Below are positions 16,381 to 28,239 of a DNA stretch of 64,000 nucleotides, one piece after another. A program made the translations under genes and the position numbers. This stretch comes from Planomicrobium sp. YIM 101495 (GTDB taxonomy: Bacteria > Bacillota > Bacilli > Bacillales_A > Planococcaceae), in assembly GCF_009707665.1 (NCBI RefSeq), contig NZ_WLZW01000001.1, positions 248,001-312,000 on the forward strand, in the 5' to 3' direction. The notes under the pieces were generated by a model. It saw only the letters and a program-made list of their open reading frames with translations. It made no database searches and was not told the origin of the DNA. The stretch's first letter is position 1, and every line of letters begins with the position of its first letter.

Positions 16381-17673
16381 ATGTTTGTAGATCACGTAAA
16401 AGTATACGTTAGAGGTGGAGACGGCGGAGATGGTATGGTTGCTTTCCGACGTGAAAAGTATGTACCGAACGGCGGACCTGCCGGCGGTGACGGTGGGAAA
16501 GGTGCGAACGTCGTCTTTGAAGTGGACGAAGGGCTGCGTACGTTGATGGACTTCCGTTACAAACGGATTTTCAAGGCGGATCGCGGAACGCACGGCATGA
16601 GTAAGAACCAACACGGAGCAAAAGCGGTGGACTTGGTCATTCCGGTACCACCTGGCACAGTCGTCAAAGACGAGGAGACAGGTGAAACGATCGCGGACTT
16701 GGTGGAACATGGCCAGACAGCGATCATCGCACGCGGTGGGCGCGGCGGACGTGGCAACTCACGTTTTGCGACACCGCAAAACCCGGCTCCGGAGCTTTCC
16801 GAAAAAGGCGAACCGGGCATGGAGCGTCAAATCATCCTTGAGTTGAAAGTGTTGGCGGATGTCGGACTTGTCGGATTCCCGAGTGTCGGAAAATCCACAT
16901 TGCTGTCAGTCGTATCGGCTGCAAAACCGAAAATCGCCGCTTATCACTTCACGACAATCGTCCCGAACTTGGGCATGGTCGAAACGGAAGATCAGCGCAG
17001 CTTCGTCATGGCCGACCTCCCTGGATTGATCGAAGGCGCGAGCGAAGGTGTCGGCCTTGGTCATCAATTCCTACGCCACATCGAGCGTACACGCGTCATC
17101 GTGCACGTCATCGATATGTCCGGCATGGAAGGACGCGTTCCTTACGAGGATTATGTTACGATCAATGAAGAATTGAAACAATACAATATGCGTTTGACGG
17201 AACGTCCGCAATTGATCGTCGCGAACAAGATGGATATGCCGGATGCGGAAGAGAATTTGAAAGAATTCCAAGCGAAATTACCGGAAGGGACGAAAGTATT
17301 CCCGATCTCTGCAATTTCCCGCCAAGGGCTGTCCAACTTGTTGTTCGAAATTGCCGACTTGCTGGAAGTGACGCCTGAATTCCCGTTGATCGACGAAGAG
17401 GAAGAAACGGAATCCGAAAACACAGTTCTGTACAAGCACGAAGCACAAGGAGACGAGTTCACGATCACACGTGCGGATGACGGTGCATACATCTTGTCCG
17501 GCTACGCAATCGAGCGTCTGTTCAAGATGACGGACTTCTCACGTGAAGATTCGATCCGCCGCTTCGCGCGCCAAATGCGCGGTATGGGCATTGATGATGC
17601 ATTGCGTGAAAAAGGTGTGGAACACGGCGATACGATTCGCCTGCTTGAATTCGAATTCGAATTTGTTGATTGA
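16381..17673 (+). CDS. obgE: GTPase ObgE (Obg)
   Basis: Essential GTPase for 50S subunit assembly and stress/sporulation signalling. 430 residues: glycine-rich Obg domain (1-158, with [13 protein letters not shown]), G domain (about 159-330: P-loop [34 protein letters not shown]) and C-terminal OCT domain (about 350-428). Directly after spo0B and before the phenylalanine genes, as in B. subtilis. Confidence 0.97.
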   Translation: MFVDHVKVYVRGGDGGDGMVAFRREKYVPNGGPAGGDGGKGANVVFEVDEGLRTLMDFRYKRIFKADRGTHGMSKNQHGAKAVDLVIPVPPGTVVKDEETGETIADLVEHGQTAIIARGGRGGRGNSRFATPQNPAPELSEKGEPGMERQIILELKVLADVGLVGFPSVGKSTLLSVVSAAKPKIAAYHFTTIVPNLGMVETEDQRSFVMADLPGLIEGASEGVGLGHQFLRHIERTRVIVHVIDMSGMEGRVPYEDYVTINEELKQYNMRLTERPQLIVANKMDMPDAEENLKEFQAKLPEGTKVFPISAISRQGLSNLLFEIADLLEVTPEFPLIDEEEETESENTVLYKHEAQGDEFTITRADDGAYILSGYAIERLFKMTDFSREDSIRRFARQMRGMGIDDALREKGVEHGDTIRLLEFEFEFVD

Positions 17674-17688
17674 TGCGGAGGGGATGGC

Positions 17689-18141
17689 ATGAAAGACATT
17701 TCTAACCAGCGTTTTTATCTAGTGCGGGAAGATGTTTTGACAGAAGCGATGCAAAAGACATTGGAAGTGAAGAAGCTCGTGCAGCGCGACAAAATTTCAA
17801 TTTTGGAAGCATCCAATCGTACCGGCTTATCACGAAGTGCATTTTACAAATACCGCGATGCTGTTTTCCCGTTCCACTCGGTCGTCAAAGAGCGGATCTT
17901 GACGGTCTTCCTCCAATTGGAAGACCGGACGGGGACGCTTGCGACGCTGCTGAGTGAAGTGGCTTCAGCGCGCTGTAATATTTTGACGATCCACCAGACC
18001 ATCCCGATCCAAGGGCGGGCGAACGTTACATTGTCACTCGATGTGACGGCGATGGAACAAGACTTGGAAGGTTTCCTGCAGCAGTTGAAGAAACTCGATT
18101 TCGTCGATTCTGCAGACATCGTTTCGAGCGGAGCATCTTAA
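17689..18141 (+). CDS. pheB: ACT domain protein PheB
   Basis: 150-residue protein annotated as a regulatory ACT-domain subunit linked to phenylalanine synthesis. N-terminal part (residues 1-65) has a helix-turn-helix-like stretch SILEASNRTGLSRSAFYKYR; the C-terminal ACT domain (about 70-148) has EDRTGTLATLLSEVASARCN. It probably senses an amino acid and acts on pheA or its product, but the mechanism is not established. Followed by pheA after 19 bases. Confidence 0.92.
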   Translation: MKDISNQRFYLVREDVLTEAMQKTLEVKKLVQRDKISILEASNRTGLSRSAFYKYRDAVFPFHSVVKERILTVFLQLEDRTGTLATLLSEVASARCNILTIHQTIPIQGRANVTLSLDVTAMEQDLEGFLQQLKKLDFVDSADIVSSGAS

Positions 18142-18160
18142 TGTAAACGGGGGAGAAAAG

Positions 18161-19021
18161 ATGGAACAGCAGCACCGCATTTCTTATTTGGGACCGAAAG
18201 CATCATTTACGCATTTAGCAGCGTTATCTGTATTTCCGGAGAGTGAACTCCTGCCGTTCGTAAGTATTCCAGAATGTATCGAAGCAGTGGCGGAAGGGAA
18301 GGTCGACTATGCGGTCGTCCCGCTCGAGAACGCGCTGGAAGGATCAGTACCGCTGACAGTGGACTATTTGTTCCACGAAGTGCAGTTGTTCGTGACGGCG
18401 GAAGTGCTGTCGCCGATCCGTCAGCACCTTCTCGTCCATCCGGATAATGCCGGGTCCGATTCGTTTGAAGCGATCTACTCGCATCCACATGCATTGGCCC
18501 AGTGCCATAAATTTCTATACTACACATATAAAAGCACGCCGCTCCAGCCCTACAGCTCGACATCTGCTGCGGCGAAAATGGTGTCGGAGCTGCCGGAACG
18601 GAACATCGCAGCGATTGCGAACAGTTTCTCAGCCGAGCAGTACGGGCTTGAAGTGAAGCACGCGGACATCCACGACTTCCATTTCAACCATACACGCTTC
18701 TATGTGTTGTCGAAGGTCAACCACCATTTGAAAAAACCGGGTGACGACGTACAAGTGAAGACGACGCTCATGATCTCACCGCCAGAAGACGATCGTTCTG
18801 GTGTTTTGCACCGCGTATTGTCGGTCTTCGCCTGGAGACAGCTGAACTTGAGCAAGATCGAATCGCGTCCATTGAAAACTGGTCTCGGCGACTACTTCTT
18901 CATCGCTGATGTATTGGAAGACGAAGATGCACCGATGATGCGTGGTGCATTTGAAGAGCTCGCAGCACTCGGCTGCACCGTGAAGACGCTAGGTTCGTAT
19001 TATACGTATCGAAGTGAATGA
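18161..19021 (+). CDS. pheA: Prephenate dehydratase
   Basis: Converts prephenate to phenylpyruvate in phenylalanine synthesis. 286 residues: catalytic periplasmic-binding-like domain (about 1-185, YLGPKASFTHLAAL at the start and the conserved HTRFYVLS segment) and C-terminal ACT domain for phenylalanine feedback (about 200-280, with the ESRP motif in KIESRPLKTGLGDY). A strong terminator ends the obgE-pheB-pheA run. Confidence 0.96.
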   Translation: MEQQHRISYLGPKASFTHLAALSVFPESELLPFVSIPECIEAVAEGKVDYAVVPLENALEGSVPLTVDYLFHEVQLFVTAEVLSPIRQHLLVHPDNAGSDSFEAIYSHPHALAQCHKFLYYTYKSTPLQPYSSTSAAAKMVSELPERNIAAIANSFSAEQYGLEVKHADIHDFHFNHTRFYVLSKVNHHLKKPGDDVQVKTTLMISPPEDDRSGVLHRVLSVFAWRQLNLSKIESRPLKTGLGDYFFIADVLEDEDAPMMRGAFEELAALGCTVKTLGSYYTYRSE

Positions 19022-19024
19022 CAG

Positions 19025-19054
19025 AATCCCGCAGCAGGGTGCTGCGGGATTTTT
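19025..19054 (+). terminator. Terminator after pheA
   Basis: AATCCCGCAGCA-GGG-TGCTGCGGGATT, 12-bp perfect stem, then TTT. Confidence 0.92.
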
Positions 19055-19098
19055 GAGTGGAGCGGAGTTGGCGGAAGGGGGTGGAGAAACAGATGAAA

Positions 19099-19200
19099 GT
19101 GCTCCTGCTTCTGCATCGCTTCGCTAGCTTCGAAGCATGAAAAACTGTTGGATCGCTCCGCTGCCTCGTCGCAGAAGTAGTCGCCAGACTGCCTACAACC
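19099..19200. repeat. Degenerate dispersed intergenic repeat, copy A
   Basis: The stretch after the pheA terminator holds GTGCTCCTGC, GCATCGCTTCGCT, CGTCGCAGAA and a following GACTGCCT, in the order seen again at 27421-27480 downstream of lapA. It is imperfect and has no coding sense on either strand. Confidence 0.5.
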
Positions 19201-19219
19201 AAATCGAAACAAACAACAA

Positions 19220-19250
19220 AAAGAGACCGTTTTCGCAAGCGAAAATGGCC
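19220..19250 (-). terminator. Terminator of niaR
   Basis: In the minus-strand RNA CCATTTTCGC-TT-GCGAAAACGG (one G-U type pair) is followed by TCTCTTTTTG. Confidence 0.75.
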
Positions 19251-19261
19251 CCCTTATCAAT

Positions 19262-19798
19262 TCATTCGTCGCCTTTCAGTAATAACCCATTCACTCGCAG
19301 CACTTCTTCCGCGGTATCGAGCACGGCTTCGCTGTCGGCAGTGATGGTGTGGAGATGCGTGCCATCCGTCAGCTCAAGCAAGTACGTTGCGCCGGTCGTG
19401 CGGATGCGCTCCATGAATGCTTCGACTTCGCGCGCACTCGAGACGTGGACGCCGGCTGTCAATTCGCCGTATACCGGGTGCTCGACCGAGACGTCTTTCA
19501 CCGAGACGCCTTCACCGACGAGGAGCAGCAGCTCGCGCTCAGTTTCGTCTGGTGAGTGGCGGCAGGCGATGCGCCGGCTCACTTGGCTGCTTTCCTTCTG
19601 TTCGTTGAAGTAGAGGTAGCCTTGGCTCGTTGCGAGAATCGGTTCGCCCTTCGCCTTCAGCAAGGTCATGTCACTGACGATGACTTGGCGTGACACACCC
19701 GCTTTTGCAGCGAGTTCGGCACCAGTGATCGGACCGCCAGCTGTTTTCAACGTTTCGAGCAAAATGGAACGGCGTTGTTCACCGTAAAGTTTTTTCAT
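19262..19798 (-). CDS. niaR: Transcription repressor NiaR
   Basis: Nicotinate-responsive repressor of NAD synthesis and salvage genes (B. subtilis YrxA). 178 residues: winged HTH (about 5-60, GAELAAKAGVSRQVIVSDM) and a C-terminal 3H domain (about 75-172) with the family histidines in CRHSPDETER, VEHPVYGELT and DGTHLHTI. It stands alone on the minus strand between pheA and ruvA; in B. subtilis it is near nadABC. Start at 19798 follows GGAGGATC. Confidence 0.92.
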   Translation of the reverse strand: MKKLYGEQRRSILLETLKTAGGPITGAELAAKAGVSRQVIVSDMTLLKAKGEPILATSQGYLYFNEQKESSQVSRRIACRHSPDETERELLLLVGEGVSVKDVSVEHPVYGELTAGVHVSSAREVEAFMERIRTTGATYLLELTDGTHLHTITADSEAVLDTAEEVLRVNGLLLKGDE

Positions 19799-19894
19799 GA
19801 ATAGATCCTCCGTTTCAAAAACGACTTCTATGTAACCAGTTTACCACGGAGTCCGCCGGTACGGGTTTTTTTCGTCAAAGGGGTTGGAATATGC

Positions 19895-19900
19895 TATAAT
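19895..19900 (+). promoter_or_regulatory. -10 box of the ruvA promoter
   Basis: Perfect TATAAT 24 bases before the AAGGAG-preceded ruvA start; the -35 region (TTCGTC near 19871) is weak. Confidence 0.5.
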
Positions 19901-19928
19901 CATGTAGTTATGAAGGAGCGGAATGTAC

Positions 19929-20528
19929 ATGTATGATTACATAAAAGGGAACGTCACACGTGTCACGCCGGAGTATCTTGTTGTGGAACAGCAAGGCATC
20001 GGCTGGCAGATTTTTGCGCCAAACCCGTATTCATTCGGGGACGGCGAAATCCAGGTGTTCACCCACCACCATGTGAGGGAAGATGCGGCACTGTTATTCG
20101 GCTTTCCGACACTCGAACAGCGGGAATTGTTCCGGAAGCTCATCTCGGTATCCGGGATCGGGCCTAAAGGTGCGCTTGCAATTTTAGCAAGCGGACAGCC
20201 GCAATACGTCGTGGAAGCGATCGAAGCGGAAGATGAGAAGTACTTGATCAAATTCCCTGGCGTCGGCAAGAAGACAGCACGCCAGATCATCCTTGACTTG
20301 AAAGGCAAGCTGAACGAGTTCTTCGGAGAGCTGCCTGTCGAAGCCCAACTGGGGGATACGTTGTTTTCTGGTGATGCAGTGGAGCTCGAAGAAGCGATGC
20401 TGGCACTGGCTGCACTTGGTTACTCCGAGCGCGAAATCACGAAAGTGAAACCGAAATTGAAAGATCTTGATTTGGATACAGAAGGATATATGAAACGGGC
20501 GCTTCAGCTGTTGCTGAAGCAGTCGTAA
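19929..20528 (+). CDS. ruvA: Holliday junction branch migration protein RuvA
   Basis: Tetrameric protein that binds Holliday junctions and loads RuvB. About 199 residues: OB-fold domain (1-63), two helix-hairpin-helix motifs (VSGIGPKGALAILASG and FPGVGKKTARQIILDLKG), acidic linker, and C-terminal RuvB-contacting domain (EAMLALAALGYSEREI). ATG at 19929 has AAGGAG at ten bases; ATG at 19923, two codons earlier, is also possible. Coupled to ruvB. Confidence 0.96.
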   Translation: MYDYIKGNVTRVTPEYLVVEQQGIGWQIFAPNPYSFGDGEIQVFTHHHVREDAALLFGFPTLEQRELFRKLISVSGIGPKGALAILASGQPQYVVEAIEAEDEKYLIKFPGVGKKTARQIILDLKGKLNEFFGELPVEAQLGDTLFSGDAVELEEAMLALAALGYSEREITKVKPKLKDLDLDTEGYMKRALQLLLKQS

Positions 20529-20546
20529 GGAAAGGAGGACATGGGC

Positions 20547-21545
20547 ATGGAAGAACGGGTGATCGGGAGCGAAGCGTCGGACTTCGATGAACGCTTCGAG
20601 CAATCGCTGCGTCCGCAGTGGCTGTCGCAATACATCGGCCAGGACAAAGTGAAACACAATTTGGAGATCTTCATCCAGGCAGCGAAAATGCGCGAGGAAA
20701 GCCTTGACCATGTGCTGCTTTACGGTCCTCCAGGTCTAGGGAAAACGACGCTCGCCGCTGTTATTGCGAACGAAATGGGCGTCGGCTTCAAGACGACAAG
20801 CGGTCCGGCAATCGAGCGTCCGGGTGACCTGGCGGCGATCGTTTCGTCGCTTGAACCAGGAGATGTGCTTTTCATCGATGAAATCCACCGGCTGCACCGT
20901 TCGATCGAAGAAGTGCTCTATCCGGCAATGGAAGATTTCTGCTTGGACATCGTCGTCGGCAAAGGACCAGGTGCGCGTTCGGTGCGTCTCGACTTGCCGC
21001 CGTTCACATTGATTGGGGCGACGACGCGTTCAGGTGCATTGTCTGCACCGCTCCGTGACCGCTTCGGTGTGTTGTCCCGTCTCGATTATTACGACACGGA
21101 AGCGCTGACAGATATTGTCGTCCGGAGCGCTTCGCTGTTCGAAGCGGACATCGATGCACTGGCAGCGGTGGAAATCGCACGCCGTTCCAGAGGGACACCG
21201 CGTATCGCGAACCGCCTATTGAAACGCGTGCGCGACTTTGCACAAGTGCGCGGCAATGGGTCGATTACGATGGACATTGCGGAAGAAGCGCTTGAAATGC
21301 TGCAAGTCGACCCACTCGGTCTTGACCACATCGATCATAAGTTGATAATGGGCATGATTACGCGGTTCCGCGGTGGTCCGGTCGGGCTCGATACGATTGC
21401 GGCAAGCATCGGAGAAGAGTCGATGACGATTGAAGATGTGTACGAACCTTATTTGCTGCAGATCGGTTTTATCCAGCGCACACCGCGCGGACGGGTCGTC
21501 ACGCATACAGCATACGAACATTTCGATCTGCCGATGCCTGAATGA
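20547..21545 (+). CDS. ruvB: Holliday junction helicase RuvB
   Basis: Hexameric AAA+ motor driving branch migration with RuvA. 332 residues. Walker [12 protein letters not shown], Walker [11 protein letters not shown], sensor-1 [18 protein letters not shown] and the C-terminal winged helix ([13 protein letters not shown]). ATG at 20547 is preferred over 20541 because AAAGGAGG then stands eight bases away. Confidence 0.97.
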   Translation: MEERVIGSEASDFDERFEQSLRPQWLSQYIGQDKVKHNLEIFIQAAKMREESLDHVLLYGPPGLGKTTLAAVIANEMGVGFKTTSGPAIERPGDLAAIVSSLEPGDVLFIDEIHRLHRSIEEVLYPAMEDFCLDIVVGKGPGARSVRLDLPPFTLIGATTRSGALSAPLRDRFGVLSRLDYYDTEALTDIVVRSASLFEADIDALAAVEIARRSRGTPRIANRLLKRVRDFAQVRGNGSITMDIAEEALEMLQVDPLGLDHIDHKLIMGMITRFRGGPVGLDTIAASIGEESMTIEDVYEPYLLQIGFIQRTPRGRVVTHTAYEHFDLPMPE

Positions 21546-21574
21546 TATTCTAAGAAAAAGAAGGTTGTAAATAC

Positions 21575-23769
<2,195 letters not shown>

Positions 23770-23814
23770 GGAAAATAAGAGAGAGAAAGATAGCGAAAGG
23801 GGGAAATTGAAAGA

Positions 23815-24090
23815 ATGGATACAATTATTGCGTTATCGCCGTTATTACTGATGTTCTTGCTGATGTGGTTCTTCATCATCCGTCCAGCACAGAAGCGTCA
23901 GAAAGCGACTTCACAAATGCAGTCGGATCTTCGTCGCGGGGACCGCGTCGTCACGATTGGTGGCTTGCACGGACAAGTGGACGCGGTTGACGATTCGACA
24001 ATCTACTTGACTGTTTCCGATGGCACGCGCATGCAGTTCGAGCGCCAAGCGATCGCACGCGTAGTAGATGCAGCGAAATCGACAATCTAA
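23815..24090 (+). CDS. yajC: Preprotein translocase subunit YajC
   Basis: Small auxiliary protein of the Sec translocase, acting with SecDF at the membrane. 91 residues: N-terminal helix IIALSPLLLMFLLMWFFII (about 3-21), then a soluble part with the family RGDRVVTIGGLHGQV. A terminator follows, so secDF is probably transcribed from its own promoter. Confidence 0.95.
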   Translation: MDTIIALSPLLLMFLLMWFFIIRPAQKRQKATSQMQSDLRRGDRVVTIGGLHGQVDAVDDSTIYLTVSDGTRMQFERQAIARVVDAAKSTI

Positions 24091-24100
24091 ATGAAAAGGT

Positions 24101-24128
24101 CGCCTTCGTCTCGGAGGCGGTTTTTTTT
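24101..24128 (+). terminator. Terminator after yajC
   Basis: CGCCTTC pairs with GGAGGCG (one G-U) and eight T follow. Confidence 0.8.
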
Positions 24129-24210
24129 GAAGCAAGATCACAAAATAGTTTGATAACCCATAAGCCAGCAATCATTATGGAATCAACGTGAAGCGAAAGA
24201 AGGGAATCCC

Positions 24211-24531
24211 GTGCATAAATTTACCGATCAATTCGACATCGTCCTGCCTGTGCTCCAGAGCAAGTGCAGTGAGTTCCGCTTTTTTGAGTATGATACAGTC
24301 ACGCCGGAGGATGTCTGGCAGTATTGCATCAAGAAGAAGTGGAAGAAAAAAGATATCGGTGATATGCGCTTGCATGAAATGGTTAATGATATTCTCGCTT
24401 TGTCTCCTGCGGATTATTTGACGTACCATCAGATCGAAGGCTTCAAAGGCGATCAGTGGTTCTCAGCAGAAGGCGCGAAAGAGCTGGAGTTATTGCTTCG
24501 GCCATCTCCGAAAAAGCCGGATTCGATTTGA
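24211..24531 (+). CDS. comN: ComN-type post-transcriptional regulator
   Basis: 106-residue protein of the ComN (YrzD) family, in B. subtilis a post-transcriptional regulator of the comE competence operon that localises with DivIVA to poles and septa. Conserved stretch EDVWQYCIKKKWKKKDIGDM and MVNDILALSPADYLTYHQIE. GTG at 24211 follows GAAGGGAA. Position between yajC and secDF is as in B. subtilis. Its known target gene comEA starts at 63610 in this window. Confidence 0.85.
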   Translation: MHKFTDQFDIVLPVLQSKCSEFRFFEYDTVTPEDVWQYCIKKKWKKKDIGDMRLHEMVNDILALSPADYLTYHQIEGFKGDQWFSAEGAKELELLLRPSPKKPDSI

Positions 24532-24595
24532 CACCGGCGAGGAGCTGTTTCATAATGAAATTGCTGTGTTTTGAATTTGAGGGGGAACTATACAT

Positions 24596-26869
24596 ATGAA
24601 AGCAAGAGGTCGCATCATCGCCTTTTTCCTACTGGTCATCGCACTACTGGGAATGGTCGGGACGACAAGTTTACCGATCGCGAATAACATCAAGCTCGGA
24701 CTGGACCTGCAAGGCGGATTCGAAGTGCTTTACGAAGCGGAAGCGCTGAATGAAGGGCAGGAAATCAACGAAGACGTCCTATCGGATACGACAGATGCAC
24801 TGATGAGCCGGATCAACGTGCTCGGCGTCAGTGAGCCGAGCATCCAGATCGAAGGCAACAACCGCATCCGCGTCCAGTTAGCGGGAGTTGAAGATCAGGC
24901 GACTGCACGTGAATTGCTATCGACAGAAGCCAATCTGACATTCCGCGATGCGAACGACAACATCATGCTTGCGGGTAACGACTTGAAACAAGGTGGAGCG
25001 AATGGCAGCTTCGGCGAAACCGGCCAGCCGATCGTCACACTGGAATTGAATGATGCCGGCAAGTTCGCGGAAGTGACGCAACAGATCGCTTCCATGCCAG
25101 CACCAGACAACGTCCTTGTCATCTGGCTGGACTTTGAGGAAGGCGTCGATTCCTATAAGGAAGAACGCATGAAGCCGGATCCGAAATTCGTTTCGGCACC
25201 GAGTGTACGGAACCGTATCAATTCGCAAACGGTAGAAATCTCCGGATCGTTTACAGTGGAGGAAACACAGCAGCTTGCTGGAATTTTGAATGCCGGTGCA
25301 CTGCCTGTAAAACTCGAGGAAATCTATTCGACATCTGTCGGTGCTCAGTTCGGTGAACAAGCACTCGACCAGACAGTGAGAGCGGCATTCATCGGGGTTG
25401 GCCTGATCTTACTGTTCATGGTCATTTACTACCGTTTGCCAGGCGTCATCGCACTCGTTACTTTGACTGTTTACACCTATCTGATTCTGCTTGTCTTCGA
25501 AATGATCGGCGGCGTCCTGACATTGCCAGGGATTGCAGCAATCATGCTTGGGGTCGGGATGGCAGTCGATGCCAACATCATTACGTACGAACGGATCCGG
25601 GAGGAAATCAAGATCGGCAAGTCGGTCAAAGACGCCTTCAAGGCAGGAGCAGCATCTTCGTTCTCTGCAATTCTTGATGCCAACGTCACGACAATGATCG
25701 CAGCGATCGTCTTGTTCATCTTTGGAACGAGTTCTGTACAAGGGTTTGCGACACTCTTGATCATTTCGATCCTGGTGTCATTCCTGACAGCAGTCTGGGG
25801 CTCACGCCTGCTGCTCGGTCTATGGGTCAACAGCGGCTTGCTTGACGGAAAAACCGGTTTGTTCGGCATACGGAAAAAAGATATTTATCCGGAAGAAGAT
25901 GGCTTGGAGCTGACGGACTTGCCAACACGCTTCGACCGACTTAACTTCGCAGGGCATCGGAACAAATTCTTCATCGCTTCAGCGGTGTTGATCATTGCCG
26001 GGATGGCGGTCATCGGGATTTTCCGCCTGAACCTCGGCATCGATTTTGCAAGTGGTACACGTGTGGAAATCACATCCGAAAATGCGTTGTCCCAGCAGGA
26101 AGTGGAACAATTCCTTGAAGAGCAAGGCTATGCAGCCGATGTCGTCATTTCAGGCGATGCCGGTAATATCGCGGTCAGCCGCTATGCAGAGGAATTCAGC
26201 CAAGAAGAAGTCAACGCGCTGAAGCAGGAAGTCATGGAAGCTTACGGCGCTGAGCCGAACGTTTCAACAGTATCTTCCAAAGTCGGACGCGAGCTTGCGC
26301 AAAATGCGATTTATGCATTGTTGCTTGCATCAATTGGAATCATCATTTACGTCGCCTTCCGCTTTGAATGGCGCATGGGTGTCGCATCGATTGTCGGGCT
26401 TGTACATGATGCCTTCATTATCGTCGCTATCTTCAGTTTGTTGCGGCTGGAAGTCGATATCACCTTCATTGCGGCTGTCCTGACCATCGTCGGGTATTCA
26501 ATCAACGATACGATCGTCACCTTTGACCGGATCCGCGAGAACTTGCGGCGCATGAAGAAAGTCGAAGATGTCGGCCAGCTGGAAAGCATCGTCAATACTT
26601 CTCTGCGCCAGACGTTGACGCGTTCTGTCAACACGGTCCTAACCGTCATCTTCGTGGTTGTTGCACTTATTTTCTTCGGTGCACCTTCCATTACGAACTT
26701 CTCGATCGCACTCTTGATCGGTCTTCTTGCAGGAACGTATTCTTCAGTCTTCATTGCTGCACAGCTTTGGTTGGTCCTGAAGAAACGTCAATTGAACAAA
26801 AAAGGCCCGATTGACATCGAGAAAATCGAAGAACAAACTAAGTGGGGTTCTGACGAGCCTGTCGTATAA
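24596..26869 (+). CDS. secDF: Protein translocase fusion SecDF
   Basis: Proton-driven partner of SecYEG that pulls secreted proteins out of the channel. 757 residues, SecD and SecF fused in one chain as in Bacilli. SecD half: N-terminal helix, GLDLQGGFEVLYEAEA, large P1 domain to about residue 255, then six helices with GVGMAVDANIITYERI. SecF half from about 455: LNLGIDFASGTRVEI and a second six-helix bundle with GYSINDTIVTFDRIRENL. Start ATG follows GAGGGGGAAC. Confidence 0.97.
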   Translation: MKARGRIIAFFLLVIALLGMVGTTSLPIANNIKLGLDLQGGFEVLYEAEALNEGQEINEDVLSDTTDALMSRINVLGVSEPSIQIEGNNRIRVQLAGVEDQATARELLSTEANLTFRDANDNIMLAGNDLKQGGANGSFGETGQPIVTLELNDAGKFAEVTQQIASMPAPDNVLVIWLDFEEGVDSYKEERMKPDPKFVSAPSVRNRINSQTVEISGSFTVEETQQLAGILNAGALPVKLEEIYSTSVGAQFGEQALDQTVRAAFIGVGLILLFMVIYYRLPGVIALVTLTVYTYLILLVFEMIGGVLTLPGIAAIMLGVGMAVDANIITYERIREEIKIGKSVKDAFKAGAASSFSAILDANVTTMIAAIVLFIFGTSSVQGFATLLIISILVSFLTAVWGSRLLLGLWVNSGLLDGKTGLFGIRKKDIYPEEDGLELTDLPTRFDRLNFAGHRNKFFIASAVLIIAGMAVIGIFRLNLGIDFASGTRVEITSENALSQQEVEQFLEEQGYAADVVISGDAGNIAVSRYAEEFSQEEVNALKQEVMEAYGAEPNVSTVSSKVGRELAQNAIYALLLASIGIIIYVAFRFEWRMGVASIVGLVHDAFIIVAIFSLLRLEVDITFIAAVLTIVGYSINDTIVTFDRIRENLRRMKKVEDVGQLESIVNTSLRQTLTRSVNTVLTVIFVVVALIFFGAPSITNFSIALLIGLLAGTYSSVFIAAQLWLVLKKRQLNKKGPIDIEKIEEQTKWGSDEPVV

Positions 26870-26880
26870 GTTTATAAAGG

Positions 26881-26925
26881 AAATGGAACTGGGTATAGTT
26901 AAAATGACCTTGTTCCATTTTTTTA
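26881..26925 (+). terminator. Terminator after secDF
   Basis: AAATGGAAC (26881-26889) and GTTCCATTT (26912-26920) with a 22-base loop, followed by more T. Confidence 0.7.
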
Positions 26926-26948
26926 TTTACGAAAGGGGAGATGGACGA

Positions 26949-27320
26949 ATGAAAATGCAATGGCTCATTTTACTTGGACTTTTATTTTCAGTTATCATCG
27001 CAATTTTTGCGGTCGCCAATGTTGACTCTGTACCAGTCAATTACTTATTCGGCGAAGCGGAGTTGCCACTGATTCTAGTCATTCTTGGTTCGGCGCTTCT
27101 CGGATTCTTGCTGAGTGGTGTATTTGCTTTAGGGCGCTTGTACGGCTTGCGCTGGAAAGTGAAGGCGCTTGAGAAAGAGATTACAGTCAAAGAAACCTTG
27201 ATTGCGACGCAGCAGAACGAAATCAGCGAGTACCAGAAAGCGGGCGTCGACCCGGATCCGGTGGTTATTACGTCGGATTCGGCTGATGATGGGCTGAATG
27301 GTGAAGAGCGGAAGATTTGA
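26949..27320 (+). CDS. lapA: LapA/YrvD-type membrane protein (DUF1049)
   Basis: 123-residue membrane protein with two hydrophobic helices (about 4-24 and 40-62) and a short coiled coil (about 70-98, VKALEKEITVKETLIATQQ), then an acidic tail. This is the LapA (DUF1049) family, in Gram-negatives tied to lipopolysaccharide assembly; the role in Gram-positives is unknown. ATG at 26949 follows AAAGGGGAG; the longer frame from 26811 overlaps secDF. Same position as B. subtilis yrvD. Confidence 0.85.
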   Translation: MKMQWLILLGLLFSVIIAIFAVANVDSVPVNYLFGEAELPLILVILGSALLGFLLSGVFALGRLYGLRWKVKALEKEITVKETLIATQQNEISEYQKAGVDPDPVVITSDSADDGLNGEERKI

Positions 27321-27420
27321 CGGATGTAAAAGTGGGCAGGAGTCGGTAAGTGCGGCTTCTGTTTTTTTGTTTCGTGGAGTGTAAGAGTGAGAGCCGAAGA
27401 GAGGGGGTGTGGACAAACAG

Positions 27421-27480
27421 TGCTCCTGCATCGCTTCGCTGCTTCGTCGCAGAAACATCGACCGGACTTCCTCCGGCCAA
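27421..27480. repeat. Degenerate dispersed intergenic repeat, copy B
   Basis: TGCTCCTGCATCGCTTCGCT, CGTCGCAGAAACATCG and GACTTCCTCCGGCC follow one another and match the order of motifs at 19099-19200. Short inverted elements (CCGG...CCGG) lie within. Confidence 0.5.
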
Positions 27481-27984
27481 TGTTCCTGCGCCGTCGCTTC
27501 GGACAAGGCTCCCGGAAGAAGCCAAGCTGAAGGACGCTCGTCTTCTTCCTCCGCCCAGTCCAAACCATCTCCTTCGCTTTGTGTGGGAGAAGTGGAGGTA
27601 AGATGGAATGTTCATTTCATTCTATTGCTGGTGTTGAGTTAAATGTCTGGGCGGCTGACTGCGTAGGCCGCTGTGGTTTTGATGTTGAAGGAGGAAAAGT
27701 GAATGGGAGAGACAAATTTTTGTCGGATTACGACTTTGCCGGCTTGAGGTACGATATGCATCATCGACTCGCTCATTTTCAAGAGTGGAAAATCTGAGTC
27801 GCGACTAAATCCAGAATCAGCACGAAAATTGCAATTCTCACCAATTAGCCGGCACCTTCTGTGAGAATGCGACGATGGCTGCTACGCCTGGATCATCCAA
27901 ATTCCCAGCATTCTACACCTCTCTCGTTCTCGAACGAGCTGAGCCGGAATGGAAGAGTGAATGTGCCGGAGTATCAGAGGGAAT

Positions 27985-28026
27985 CCGAGACCTCACAGGT
28001 TGCGCAAGCAACCGAGGAGGCTCGGG
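27985..28026. repeat. Composite hairpin in the lapA-recJ gap
   Basis: GGTTGC-GCAA-GCAACC forms the apical stem; outside it CCTC pairs with GAGG and CCGAG with CTCGG, with small internal loops. No T run follows, so it is not a standard terminator; it looks like part of an intergenic repeat. Confidence 0.5.
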
Positions 28027-28239
28027 TTTGCTCCTCCAGCACGTGAAACTCTGGAATGCAGGTCAGCCGATTTCTAGTTCATCTCGCACATGAGACATCA
28101 ACTCAGTTATACTCAACCATAACTGAACTCGCCTCTCCGAAATGTAGGCAGCTGATACCCGGATGTTATCTCAAAACACCGTATATGTTTATATCCCGCC
28201 CGGATGCTGTATAATGTTCAATTGAGGAAGTGACTAAAC

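Larger units (their letters stand above)
27321..28239. other. 0.9 kb gene-poor interval between lapA and recJ
   Basis: No convincing gene. It holds the dispersed repeat copy B (27421-27480); a possible 32-codon ORF at 27699-27797 (GTG behind GAAGGAGG, starting MNGRDKFLSDYDFAGL, unrecognised and weak); a complex hairpin at 27985-28026; an AT-rich dyad CAGTTAT...ATAACTG near 28104-28125; and a TATAAT at 28210-28215 for recJ. Open frames seen across the repeats carry no family signal. Confidence 0.6.

Noticed and set aside
27699-27797. 32-codon ORF behind GAAGGAGG
   Set aside because: The ribosome site is good but there is no promoter, terminator or recognisable sequence, and another short frame (ATG at 27703) uses the same site; kept only as a remark on the interval.
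27875-28093. 72-codon frame in the gap before recJ
   Set aside because: It runs through the hairpin repeat, has no good ribosome site and no recognisable sequence.
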